Positions 30,953-38,734 of a stretch of DNA of 64,000 nt are shown one piece after another. Position numbers and translations under genes: made by a program. The notes under the pieces were generated by a model. It did not search any database. It worked only from the letters and a program-made list of their open reading frames with translations, and was not told the origin of the DNA. Source of the DNA: Duganella sp. CF517. GTDB taxonomy: Bacteria; Pseudomonadota; Gammaproteobacteria; Burkholderiales; Burkholderiaceae_D. Location: NCBI RefSeq assembly GCF_900110275.1, contig NZ_FODC01000001.1, positions 124,001-188,000 of the forward strand. Direction: 5' to 3'. Within the stretch, counting starts at the first letter, position 1; each line of letters starts with the position of its first letter.

Positions 30953-32449
30953 TTATGCCTTGGCCGACGGCAGTTTCGATACCAGTCGCAACGACACCGT
31001 CAGCCCTTCGAGCTGGTAGTGCGGACGCAGGAAGAACTTGGAACTGTAGTAGCCCGGATTGCCCTCGACCTCTTCGACGATGACCTCGGCGCCGGCCAGC
31101 GGCTTGCGCGCCTTGTCCGCCTCGGTGGCGGTGGCCGGGTTGTGCTCGACGTAGCGGCCAATCCAGTTGTTGAGCCACACCTGCATGTCGCTGCGCTCCT
31201 TGAACGAGCCGATCTTGTCGCGCACGATGCACTTCAGGTAGTGCGCGAAGCGGCAGGTGGCGAACAGGTACGGCAGGCGCGCGCCCAGGTTGGCGTTGGC
31301 GGTGGCGTCCGGATCGTCGTACTCGGCCGGCTTGTGCATCGACTGCGCGCCGATGAAGGCGGCGAAGTCGCTGTTTTTCTTGTGCACCAGCGGCATGAAG
31401 CCGTTCTTGGCCAGCTCGGCCTCGCGGCGGTCGCTGATGGCGATCTCGGTCGGGCACGTCATATCGACGCCGCCGTCGTCGGTCGGGAAGGTATGCACCG
31501 GCAAGCCCTCGACCGCGCCGCCGGACTCGATGCCGCGGATCTGCGAGCACCAGCCGTAGTTCTTGAACGAGCGGTTGATGTTGACCGCCATCGCGTAGGC
31601 GGCGTTGGACCACGTGAAGTCCTTGCTCCCGGGCGTATCGGTGGTCTCTTCGAAGTCGAACTCCTCGACCGGGTTGCTCTTGGCGCCGTACGGCGCGCGG
31701 CCCAGGAAGCGCGGCATCGCCAGGCCCACATAGCGCGCGTCCTCGGAATTGCGGAACGAGCGCCACGCCGCGTGCTCGGGCGTTTGGAAAATCTTGGTCA
31801 GGTCGCGCGGATTGGCGAGCTCCTGCCATGACTCCATCAGCATCACGCTGGGATCGGCGGCCGCGATCAGCGGCGCGTGGGCGGCGGCACTGACTTGGGC
31901 CATCTGGGTCAACAGCTCGACATCGGGCGCGCTGTTGTTGAAGTAGTAGTCGGCCACGAAGGCGCCGTAAGGCTCGCCGCCGAATTGGCCGTATTCCTCT
32001 TCGTACAGTTTCTTGAAGATCGGGCTCTGGTCCCACGCGACGCCCTTGAACTTGCGCAAGGTGCGGTGCACTTCGCTCTTCGAGATGTTCATCACGCGGA
32101 TCTTCAGCGACTCGTCCGATTCGGTGTTGGTGACCAGGTAGTGCAGGCCGCGCCAGGCGCTTTCGACCGCCTGGAACTGCTCGTGGTGCAGGATGTGGTT
32201 GATCTGCGCCGACAGTTTTCTGTCGAGCTCGGCGATCAGGCCTTCGACCGTGCCCAGCACGTCGCCGGAGATCAGGGCTGCCCCTTGCAGCGCCTGCTCG
32301 GCGAGGGTGCGCACGGCGTCTTCGACGGCGTCGCGCGCCTTGTCGGTCTTGGGTTTGAATTGCTGGCGCAGCAACGCGGCGAAATCGCCGTGGTCGACTG
32401 TTGCGGCCTCGGCCGATAGCGCGGCCGATTCGATGGTGGCTGTGGACAT
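30953..32449 (-). CDS. tssC: T6SS contractile sheath large subunit TssC
   Basis: TssC (498 residues) pairs with TssB to form the contractile sheath. Characteristic segments are present: VESAWRGLHYLVTNTE (about 95), NISKSEVHRTLRKFKG, FLGRAPYGAKSNPVEEFDFEE (about 240) and a C-terminal LRPHYQLEGLTVSLRLVSKLP. The sheath is disassembled by ClpV, encoded further downstream. It starts 48 bp after tssB. Confidence 0.97.
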   Translation of the reverse strand: MSTATIESAALSAEAATVDHGDFAALLRQQFKPKTDKARDAVEDAVRTLAEQALQGAALISGDVLGTVEGLIAELDRKLSAQINHILHHEQFQAVESAWRGLHYLVTNTESDESLKIRVMNISKSEVHRTLRKFKGVAWDQSPIFKKLYEEEYGQFGGEPYGAFVADYYFNNSAPDVELLTQMAQVSAAAHAPLIAAADPSVMLMESWQELANPRDLTKIFQTPEHAAWRSFRNSEDARYVGLAMPRFLGRAPYGAKSNPVEEFDFEETTDTPGSKDFTWSNAAYAMAVNINRSFKNYGWCSQIRGIESGGAVEGLPVHTFPTDDGGVDMTCPTEIAISDRREAELAKNGFMPLVHKKNSDFAAFIGAQSMHKPAEYDDPDATANANLGARLPYLFATCRFAHYLKCIVRDKIGSFKERSDMQVWLNNWIGRYVEHNPATATEADKARKPLAGAEVIVEEVEGNPGYYSSKFFLRPHYQLEGLTVSLRLVSKLPSAKA

Positions 32450-32497
32450 GTTTGTATCCTTGTGGGTGATGGTGGTAGTCGTTGTGCCCTGGTCGGC

Positions 32498-33025
32498 TTA
32501 GTCGGCGGCGGCGCTGGCGGCGCCGGTGTCGGCCGGCTTCGGCGCCGAACCGAGCGCCTGCATCAACGCCGGGTCCTGCAGCAAGCGGGCGATCAATTCC
32601 TCGGCGCCGGTTTTGCCGTCCATATAGGTCAGCAAGTTCGACAGCTGGCTGCGCGCCTCGAGCAGCTTGCGCAGCGGTTCGACCTTGCGCGCGATGGCGC
32701 CGGGCGTGAAATCTTCCATGCTCTCGAAGGTGATGTCGACGGCCAGCTTGCCCTGGTCGGTCAGCGTGTTGGGCACGTCGAGCGCCACGCGCGGCTTCAT
32801 CGACTTCAGCCGCTCGTCGAAATTGTCGACGTCGATCTCGAGGAACTTGCGTTCGGCCACCGGCGGCAACGGCTCGGCCGGCTTGCCGGACAGGTCCGAG
32901 AAAACGCCCATGACGAACGGCAGCTGCACGGTTTTCTCGGCGCCGTAGACTTCGACGTCGTACTCGATCTGCACGCGCGGTGCGCGATTGCGGGCGATAA
33001 ATTTTTGACTGCTTTCTTGTGCCAC
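32498..33025 (-). CDS. tssB: T6SS contractile sheath small subunit TssB (GTG start)
   Basis: TssB, 175 residues from a GTG start at 33025. This start is supported by a strong GGAGG (33036-33032) with a 6-nt spacer and by the family N-terminus (AQESSQKFIARNRAPRVQIEYDV). The frame is open upstream to an ATG at 33133 inside the tssA end, but those 36 codons have no family similarity. The body has the conserved LPFVMGVFSDLSG and FDERLKSMKPRV motifs, and the C-terminus is Ala/Asp-rich. It lies 85 bp after tssA. Confidence 0.96.
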   Translation of the reverse strand: MAQESSQKFIARNRAPRVQIEYDVEVYGAEKTVQLPFVMGVFSDLSGKPAEPLPPVAERKFLEIDVDNFDERLKSMKPRVALDVPNTLTDQGKLAVDITFESMEDFTPGAIARKVEPLRKLLEARSQLSNLLTYMDGKTGAEELIARLLQDPALMQALGSAPKPADTGAASAAAD

Positions 33026-33110
33026 GACTAACCTCCGTTGATGTGTGTAGATAGTTCCGGCGGCACGGCGACTGCCGCCGGGTCCGCTGGAGCGGTTTGA
33101 AACAATTGGT

Positions 33111-34175
33111 TTATTCCTCGTTGCCATGGCCAATACCGCTGACTTGCGCCAGCTGCGCCAGCCCTTCCGGCGCCAACTCGCGCATCAGGTCGGCGAAACC
33201 CATGTCGACCAGCTTGCACGCACGCCGCAATAGCAGCGGCACCGGACTGGACGGTTCGTGCGCCGCGTAGTAGGCGCACAGTTTTTCCAGCGTGCGGGCG
33301 ACGTCCGCGCGGCTGGTGATCTGGTCGGCGCGCGGCGCCGCGCCGCCCTGCCCGGCCGCCGGCGCGCCGGGCGTCGAGGGCGCGTCGTCGTCCGGCCGTT
33401 GCGGGTCCGCGCCGGCGTCGCGCAGATGCGGTTGCAACGCGGCGCCCGCGCGGCGCAGCAGCGTCGACAGCGGCGCCAGGTCGAGCGCGCGGGCGGCCCC
33501 CACCTTCGCCGTCAAGCATTGCTCGATCGCCCGCGTGCTCGCCGCCGCCGCCTGCAGCGAATCGAAGGTGGCAGCCAGCGCGGCCTGCTCCGCTTCGGCG
33601 AACGCCGCGTCGATGACGGCCATCGAGACCTTCTGCTGTCCCGGCAACGGCGCCGCGTCGCTGGCGGCCAGTTCGATATCGCGCAAACTGAAGCTGCCGA
33701 GGCCGCGCACCCGCACCAGCGGCGCCTCGCGCAGTTCGCGCAGCAATTCATCCTGCTGGCACAAGGCCGCCAGCACGTTGACGCGCAACATCGGATCGTT
33801 GTCGTCGTCCGGATCAAGTTGTGGATGCACCTCTTGCCAGTACTGCTCCAGCAACGCCGTCAGCAGCGCCAGGCCGGCGGCCAGTCCGGGCATGCCGCCG
33901 AGCCCGAGCTGGGCGCGTGTCAACGCCACCGCCAGCCGCAGGTCGCGGCTGCGCTCCATCAACTGCAACGCCAGAGAGCGCATCGCCTGCCAGTCGGGCG
34001 GCGTGGCCGGCGTGATCGTGCTGCCGTATTGGACTTCCGGCTTGCCGCGCGCGGCGTCGTCCAGCGCCAGGAACAGCGGATCGTATTCAAGGTTGTCGCC
34101 GCACGGCGCGGCGGCGTCCAATGGCGCGCACAGCGCCGCGAGGTCGATCGCTGTCATATCAGTGTCATCAATCAT
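33111..34175 (-). CDS. tssA: T6SS assembly protein TssA (ImpA N-domain)
   Basis: A 354-residue TssA, which primes and caps sheath polymerisation. The ImpA_N domain is clear (PCGDNLEYDPLFLALDDAA, about 23-41; PDWQAMRSLALQLMERSRDLRLAVALTRAQL, about 65). The C-terminal part (about 285-354) is a short helical domain of the ImpA type (SRADVARTLEKLCAYYAAHEPSSPVPLLLRRA). It is the first gene of the long minus-strand T6SS series, with AAGGAA 11 nt before the ATG at 34175; a second ATG at 34157 lacks a ribosome binding site. The divergent ECF sigma gene starts 239 bp away, so the region between holds the T6SS promoter. Confidence 0.94.
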   Translation of the reverse strand: MIDDTDMTAIDLAALCAPLDAAAPCGDNLEYDPLFLALDDAARGKPEVQYGSTITPATPPDWQAMRSLALQLMERSRDLRLAVALTRAQLGLGGMPGLAAGLALLTALLEQYWQEVHPQLDPDDDNDPMLRVNVLAALCQQDELLRELREAPLVRVRGLGSFSLRDIELAASDAAPLPGQQKVSMAVIDAAFAEAEQAALAATFDSLQAAAASTRAIEQCLTAKVGAARALDLAPLSTLLRRAGAALQPHLRDAGADPQRPDDDAPSTPGAPAAGQGGAAPRADQITSRADVARTLEKLCAYYAAHEPSSPVPLLLRRACKLVDMGFADLMRELAPEGLAQLAQVSGIGHGNEE

Positions 34176-34239
34176 GGTGGTTCCAGTTCCTTTGCATGAG
34201 GACTTACGCGCGGCGGCGCGAACTGGACGCGGCGGATTG

Positions 34240-34261
34240 AAAAAATATTTAAGTATTTTTT
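34240..34261. promoter_or_regulatory. AT-rich inverted repeat in the T6SS/ECF intergenic region
   Basis: AAAAAATA and TATTTTTT flank a 6-bp centre (TTTAAG) in otherwise very GC-rich DNA, 65-86 bp upstream of tssA. Such an AT island could be a binding site for an H-NS/MvaT-like silencer or part of the tssA promoter; a weak terminator is also possible. The sequence alone does not decide. Confidence 0.4.
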
Positions 34262-34294
34262 TCGCGTGCGCGGACGCGCGGAGTGACGGCCGCA

Positions 34295-34309
34295 GTTACC
34301 ATAAGTAAC
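34295..34309. promoter_or_regulatory. Small palindrome GTTAC-N5-GTAAC between tssA and the ECF sigma gene
   Basis: A perfect 5-bp inverted repeat with a 5-bp spacer ends 22 bp upstream of the TATAAT of the sigma gene, where an operator or activator site for that promoter would be expected. The same sequence could also act on the divergent T6SS promoter. Confidence 0.35.
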
Positions 34310-34331
34310 AGTTTGTTTCGAGCGACCGGCA

Positions 34332-34337
34332 TATAAT
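34332..34337 (+). promoter_or_regulatory. Predicted -10 of the ECF sigma/anti-sigma operon
   Basis: A perfect TATAAT lies 77 bp before the sigma start codon. Upstream no sequence at 16-18 bp spacing is a good sigma-70 -35 match, so the promoter may need an activator. Confidence 0.5.
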
Positions 34338-34414
34338 CGGGCTCGCCCGGCCACCGCGATCCGGTGCCGCGGCCAGCACTTCATGACACCACCCACCTGC
34401 CTGAACACACAACT

Positions 34415-35017
34415 ATGCTTACCCATACACCGGAAAATCAACGGCTGGTCGACCTGCTCCAGCGCGTATCGCTGCAGGACCACGCCGCCTTCAAGCAGCT
34501 GTACGATTTGACCAGTGCCCACTTGTACGGCGTCGCCATGCGCTTCGTGCGCCAGCGTGAACTGGCCGACGAAATCTTGCAGGACGCGTTCATCAATGTC
34601 TGGCAGCAGGCGGGAAGCTACGCGGCCACGCTGTCGACGCCGATGACGTGGCTGATCACCATCGTGCGCAACAAGTCGCTGGACCGCTTGCGCAAGGGCA
34701 AGTTAGAATCCGACAATACCTCTTCCTTCGAAGACAATAGTCCCGACCAGTATCAGGAAGAGGTGATGGAGCATGCGGACCCGCACGACCTGTTTGCCGC
34801 CGCCACGGAGAAGATCGAAGTGACCCGCTGTCTATCGCAGCTGGATGCGCCGCAGCGGCAATCGCTGGCGCTGGCCTATTACAATGGTCTGTCGCATTCG
34901 GAGTTGGCCGAGCAGTTGCAGGTTCCGTTGGGCACCGCGAAGGCATGGATACGGCGCGGGCTGGATCGGTTGAAGAAATGTTTGGAACAGGCGTCGTTGG
35001 CGCCACAAGGCAAGTGA
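34415..35017 (+). CDS. ECF-family sigma factor (SigK-like) with adjacent anti-sigma gene
   Basis: A 200-residue ECF sigma factor with region 2 (about 15-85, DEILQDAFINVWQQAGSY) and region 4 (about 150-185, GLSHSELAEQLQVPLGTAKAW). It is a close paralogue of the factor at 5995-6585. The start MLTHTPENQRL was chosen by similarity to that copy. Its TGA overlaps the anti-sigma ATG by one base (TGATG), the usual arrangement of SigK/RskA pairs. It is divergent from the T6SS genes and close to a T6SS kinase/phosphatase set, so a role in T6SS transcription is possible; Ser/Thr kinase-linked ECF factors control the T6SS in Xanthomonas and Vibrio, but those belong to other ECF groups without an anti-sigma factor. 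Confidence 0.95.
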   Translation: MLTHTPENQRLVDLLQRVSLQDHAAFKQLYDLTSAHLYGVAMRFVRQRELADEILQDAFINVWQQAGSYAATLSTPMTWLITIVRNKSLDRLRKGKLESDNTSSFEDNSPDQYQEEVMEHADPHDLFAAATEKIEVTRCLSQLDAPQRQSLALAYYNGLSHSELAEQLQVPLGTAKAWIRRGLDRLKKCLEQASLAPQGK

Positions 35018-35766
35018 TGAATTACGAACAACCGGAACTGTTAAAGAAACTGGCTGGCGCCTATGTGCTGGGCACCATGGCGGCGCGCGCGCGTCCGCGC
35101 TTCGCACGGCTGCTGGCGGAATCGCCCCAGGCGCAGCGCGCGGTCGCCGAGTGGAACAATCAGCTGGCGCCATTGTACGCAACGGTGCCGCCGATCCAGC
35201 CGCCTTCCCAGGTCTGGGACCTGATCGCCGCCAAGACCGAGCCGGGCGCGGCCAAGGCCGCAGCGCCGGCCGCCACGTCCCCGCGCGGCATATGGTCGCG
35301 GCTGGGCGCCGCACTTGATGGCTGGGGCCGCGCGGCGGTGGCCTTCGCCCTGGGCGTGGTGCTGACCGCCGGCCTGGTGTCGCAGAACGCCCATGTGCTC
35401 GGCATGCACCATATGGACGCGGCGCTGCCGGCCAGCTATTTCGGCATCCTCGCCAACGACCAGGGCGAAGCCGTGCTGAGCGCCGGCTCGCACCGGCGCG
35501 GCAAGACCATCAAGATAAAACTGCTGAAGCCGCTCGCCATACCGGCCGGCAGCGTCGCCCGCCTGTGGGCCCTGCCCAACGATGGCGCGCCGGTCGCCAT
35601 CGCCAATGTGCCGGCCAGCGGCGCTGTCATCGTCGACCTCGACGCGCCCGCCGAAGACATTTTCGCCAAGGTATCCAGGCTGGGCGTGACCTTCGAGACC
35701 GACCCGGCCGCCAAGCAGCCCGGCACGCCGTTCGTGCTGCTGGGGCACTGCGTCAAGTTCTGGTAG
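35017..35766 (+). CDS. RskA-type membrane anti-sigma factor
   Basis: A 249-residue anti-sigma factor predicted to hold the upstream ECF factor at the membrane. The N-terminal helical sigma-binding part has the family segment LAGAYVLGTMAARARPRFARLLAESP and lacks the zinc-binding HxxxCxxC motif. One membrane helix is at about 105-125 (AVAFALGVVLTAGLV). The remainder is a periplasmic RskA domain with LWALPNDGAPVAIANVP and FVLLGHCVKFW at the end. The gene is translationally coupled to the sigma gene by a one-base overlap. Release in such systems usually follows regulated proteolysis; the protease is not encoded here. Confidence 0.92.
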   Translation: MNYEQPELLKKLAGAYVLGTMAARARPRFARLLAESPQAQRAVAEWNNQLAPLYATVPPIQPPSQVWDLIAAKTEPGAAKAAAPAATSPRGIWSRLGAALDGWGRAAVAFALGVVLTAGLVSQNAHVLGMHHMDAALPASYFGILANDQGEAVLSAGSHRRGKTIKIKLLKPLAIPAGSVARLWALPNDGAPVAIANVPASGAVIVDLDAPAEDIFAKVSRLGVTFETDPAAKQPGTPFVLLGHCVKFW

Positions 35767-35925
35767 GCCGCGCGCCTTCCCACCGGCTGGCCGCGGCGAC
35801 GCCGCCCGCGCGCCAGCCATCGGCCTGCCTTTCTTTTTCTGCGGGCCTGCATCCAGATGGCCGCTTGCGGCGTAACTAGCGTTATGCCGTCCGTTCGACG
35901 GCGCCAACCGACGCAAGGAGCAAGA

Positions 35926-36768
35926 TTGATTACCCACCAGGACGCAGCGGAGGCCACCGCTGGCCGCTCCCCGCCCGCAGCGACGGAATTCCACGCACTG
36001 AGCGACATCGGCGACGTCCGCCGCCACAACGAAGACAGCTTCCTGATCGATGCGGCGCTTGGGCTGGCGGCGGTCGCCGATGGCATGGGCGGCCACCTGT
36101 CCGGCGAAATCGCCAGCGCCGGCGCGCTGGCCGCGCTGCAAGCCTGCCTGTCGGGCGCCCTGTCGCCGCGCGACGCCACGCAGGACGGCCCGGGACCGGA
36201 CCCCGACGCCACCACCGTCAACCAGCGCTGGCGCCACACGGCCGTGGTGATGCAGGCGGTCGAGCGCGCCAATGCGACGCTGTACGCGGCGAACCAGGCC
36301 CGGGGCCACGCGGATGGCGCCGGCATGGGCAGCACGCTGACCGGCTTCCTGCTGCTGCCGGAAACGCTGTCCCTGGTCGCCTTCCACGTCGGCGACAGCC
36401 GGCTCTATCGCTATCGCGACCACACGCTCGAGTTGTTGACGCGCGACCAGACGGCCTATCAGCTCGCGCTGGAATCCGGTGCGCCGGGCGCGCTGCCGCC
36501 GCCGAACCTGCTGTTGCAGGCGGTGGGGCCGGCCCCGGCCGTCACGCCGGACCTCGCGCTGTTCGACTGCCGGGACGGCGACCTGTTGTTACTGTGCAGC
36601 GACGGCTTGCACGGCTGGGTACCGCACGCGGAGCTGGCGGAGACGCTCGCACAGCGCGACGTGCCGCTGGCACGGGCATGCGAATCGTTGATCGCGCTGG
36701 CCAAGCGGCACGGCAGCCGCGACAACATCACCGCACTGCTGGCGCGCATCCCTCCAGCGCGGCTTTGA
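35926..36768 (+). CDS. pppA: PP2C-type Ser/Thr phosphatase, PppA-like (TTG start)
   Basis: A 280-residue PPM/PP2C phosphatase expected to reverse PpkA phosphorylation and switch the T6SS off. Metal-binding and catalytic motifs are intact: RRHNEDSFLID, AVADGMGGH, FHVGDSRLYR, LLCSDGLHG and SRDNITALL. I place the start at TTG 35926 because AAGGAG lies 5 nt upstream; in-frame ATGs at 35857 and 35884 would add residues with no family similarity and lack a ribosome binding site. It is on the far side of the island from the kinase gene. Its last 41 bp overlap the convergent response regulator gene. Confidence 0.9.
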   Translation: MITHQDAAEATAGRSPPAATEFHALSDIGDVRRHNEDSFLIDAALGLAAVADGMGGHLSGEIASAGALAALQACLSGALSPRDATQDGPGPDPDATTVNQRWRHTAVVMQAVERANATLYAANQARGHADGAGMGSTLTGFLLLPETLSLVAFHVGDSRLYRYRDHTLELLTRDQTAYQLALESGAPGALPPPNLLLQAVGPAPAVTPDLALFDCRDGDLLLLCSDGLHGWVPHAELAETLAQRDVPLARACESLIALAKRHGSRDNITALLARIPPARL

Positions 36769-37495
36769 CGGCCGCCCAGTAGCGCTCGCTGACCGGCAGC
36801 GACCGGCCGCCGCGCAGCGCGACGACGTAGCCGTCCTCCGGCATCTGGCGCAGTCCCAGCACCGCGTCGCGCCGGACCAGTATGCGGCGGTGGACGCGCA
36901 GGAATTCGTCCGGGTCCAGGTATTGCACCAGTTCCGTCAGCGTGGTCCGGTGCAACAGCGTGCGCTGCGCCAGGTGCAACTCGACGTAATTGCCGGCGGT
37001 CTCGATCCACAGCACATCGTTCAACGCGACCTTGTCCATCCGGCCGACCGACCGGACGATCAGTTCGCGCCAGAACCCGGGCGCCGGATCGGTGAACTGG
37101 CGCAGCGCGCGGGTGTACAACGCGCGCTGCTCCAGCAACACCTGGGCGCGCGCCATCGCCTGGTGCAGGCGCCGCTCGTCGACCGGCTTGACGATGTAGT
37201 CCAGCGCGTGGGCGTCGAACGCTTCGAGCGCATGGCCCCGGTGCGCGGTGGCGAACACAATGAGCGGCGGTTGCTCGAGCCGGCTCAGGAAACGGGCCAT
37301 CTCCAGCCCGGACTCCTGCGGCATCTGAACGTCGAGCAGCACCAAGTCCACCGGGTTGGTTTGCAGGAAGCCGCGCGCGCTGGCCGCGCTGGGACATTCG
37401 GCCGCCACCGCCCAATCGCCGAGCGGCGCCAGCGCCAGCCTCAAATTGATGCGCGCATGCGCCTCGTCGTCGACGATCAATACCGTAAAAGCCAT
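36728..37495 (-). CDS. LytTR-family response regulator
   Basis: A 255-residue response regulator with an N-terminal receiver domain (phospho-acceptor Asp55 in LLDVQMPQ, acidic pair DD at 9-10, Lys in YIVKPVD) and a C-terminal LytTR DNA-binding domain (about 145-245: NDVLWIETAGNYVELHL, FLRVHRRILVRRDAV). It forms a two-component pair with the kinase one base upstream. Its 3' end overlaps the convergent PP2C gene by 41 bp, so the two genes could interfere through antisense transcription. Confidence 0.94.
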   Translation of the reverse strand: MAFTVLIVDDEAHARINLRLALAPLGDWAVAAECPSAASARGFLQTNPVDLVLLDVQMPQESGLEMARFLSRLEQPPLIVFATAHRGHALEAFDAHALDYIVKPVDERRLHQAMARAQVLLEQRALYTRALRQFTDPAPGFWRELIVRSVGRMDKVALNDVLWIETAGNYVELHLAQRTLLHRTTLTELVQYLDPDEFLRVHRRILVRRDAVLGLRQMPEDGYVVALRGGRSLPVSERYWAAVKAALEGCAPAVR

Positions 37496-37496
37496 C

Positions 37497-38573
37497 TCAG
37501 TCCATCACTTGCCAGGGAAGCCGCAGTGCGGCCACAAACCGGCCGTCGGTCCGCGCCACATCCAGCGACGCCAGGCTGCCGTAGGCGAGCGCCAGGCGGG
37601 CCCGGATCCCGCGCAGGCCGATCCCCAGCCCGGCCGCCGGCGCCGCCTGCGGGAACACCGGGTTACTCACCCGGACCAGCAGGAACCCGTCCTCGCGCGC
37701 GAACGTCACGCGGATGTCGCTGCTGTCCGCGTGACATTCCAGGTCATGCCGCAGCGCGTTTTCGACCAATGGTTGCAGCAGCATCGGCGGACACTCCACG
37801 TCCTCGTCCAGCAGATGCTCGCCCTCGATGCGCACTTGCAAGCGCGGACCGAAACGCAGATGTTGCAGCTCCAGGTAGTCACGCACGAATTGGAGTTCCT
37901 GTTTCAGGCTGACCCAGTCGCGCTCACTGCTTGACAGGGCGTATTGCAGCAAGTCGCCGAAGCGCGACAGTCCTTCCAGCGCGAGGGACTTGTCGTCGGT
38001 GCGCACCATGGCGCCGATCGCACTGAGCGTGTTGAAGACGAAGTGCGGCTCCAGCTGCCCGCGCAGCGCGGCCAGCCGTTGCCGCTCCAGCGCCAACCGC
38101 ATGTCGGCCAGTTCGCGTGTCTGCTGTTGCCGCTGCTGCCACAGCAGGCCCGCGACGACGATGCCGAACGCCAGGGTCAACAGCACGAACACGACGAACC
38201 ATTCGAATTTACCCATCGACAGCCAGTAATGCCAGGCGTTGGCCAGGTTCGGGACCAGGTCGACCTTGAAGCAGCGCCGATAGGCCAGGCCCAGCATCGC
38301 GACCGGCCAGCACAGCGCCAGGTACGACAGGTACCCGCGCACGATGCGCCGGCGCGTGGCCAGCCAGTCGGGATGGCGCTGGTAGACCAGGTAGAGCACA
38401 TAGCTCTGCACCATCATCACCGCGTAGCCGCACCACCAACCCAGTGTCATCATCCAGTAACTACGGACGTCGAGATGATGCGCCGCATCGCCGTAGGTGC
38501 TGATTCCCGCCACCGCACACAGCAGTGTCCAGAGACCGAAGTTAATCAGGAAGGCGCGCGAGTGAGCGGACAT
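37497..38573 (-). CDS. LytS/YehU-like sensor histidine kinase
   Basis: A 358-residue membrane kinase of the His_kinase (PF06580-like) class. About four hydrophobic helices occupy residues 10-165, followed by a short coiled coil (QQRQQQTRELADMRLALERQR) and the H-box LEPHFVFNTLSAI with the phospho-acceptor His. A HATPase_c with N-box LLQPLVENALRHD and the GIGLRGIRARL segment completes it. The start was placed at MSAHSRAFLINFG because the upstream 25 codons lack hydrophobic or family character. Coexpressed with the LytTR regulator (1-bp gap). The signal is unknown. Confidence 0.92.
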   Translation of the reverse strand: MSAHSRAFLINFGLWTLLCAVAGISTYGDAAHHLDVRSYWMMTLGWWCGYAVMMVQSYVLYLVYQRHPDWLATRRRIVRGYLSYLALCWPVAMLGLAYRRCFKVDLVPNLANAWHYWLSMGKFEWFVVFVLLTLAFGIVVAGLLWQQRQQQTRELADMRLALERQRLAALRGQLEPHFVFNTLSAIGAMVRTDDKSLALEGLSRFGDLLQYALSSSERDWVSLKQELQFVRDYLELQHLRFGPRLQVRIEGEHLLDEDVECPPMLLQPLVENALRHDLECHADSSDIRVTFAREDGFLLVRVSNPVFPQAAPAAGLGIGLRGIRARLALAYGSLASLDVARTDGRFVAALRLPWQVMD

Positions 38574-38734
38574 GGGCAGCAAATATTGTTGATCTGATCG
38601 GCAAAGTATAACAGCCGCCCCGGCCCGCTCCGGGCCCGTTCGTCCCACAGGTACGGGCGTTCGTCACACCCCGCTGGGGCGGCGCACGGCCTTGGGCTAC
38701 GCTGGCCGCTCTCCAACTTTCAACCGATACCACC

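Noticed and set aside
35857-35925. ATG starts at 35857 and 35884 for the PP2C phosphatase
   Set aside because: The added residues have no family similarity and no ribosome binding site; TTG at 35926 has AAGGAG five bases upstream.
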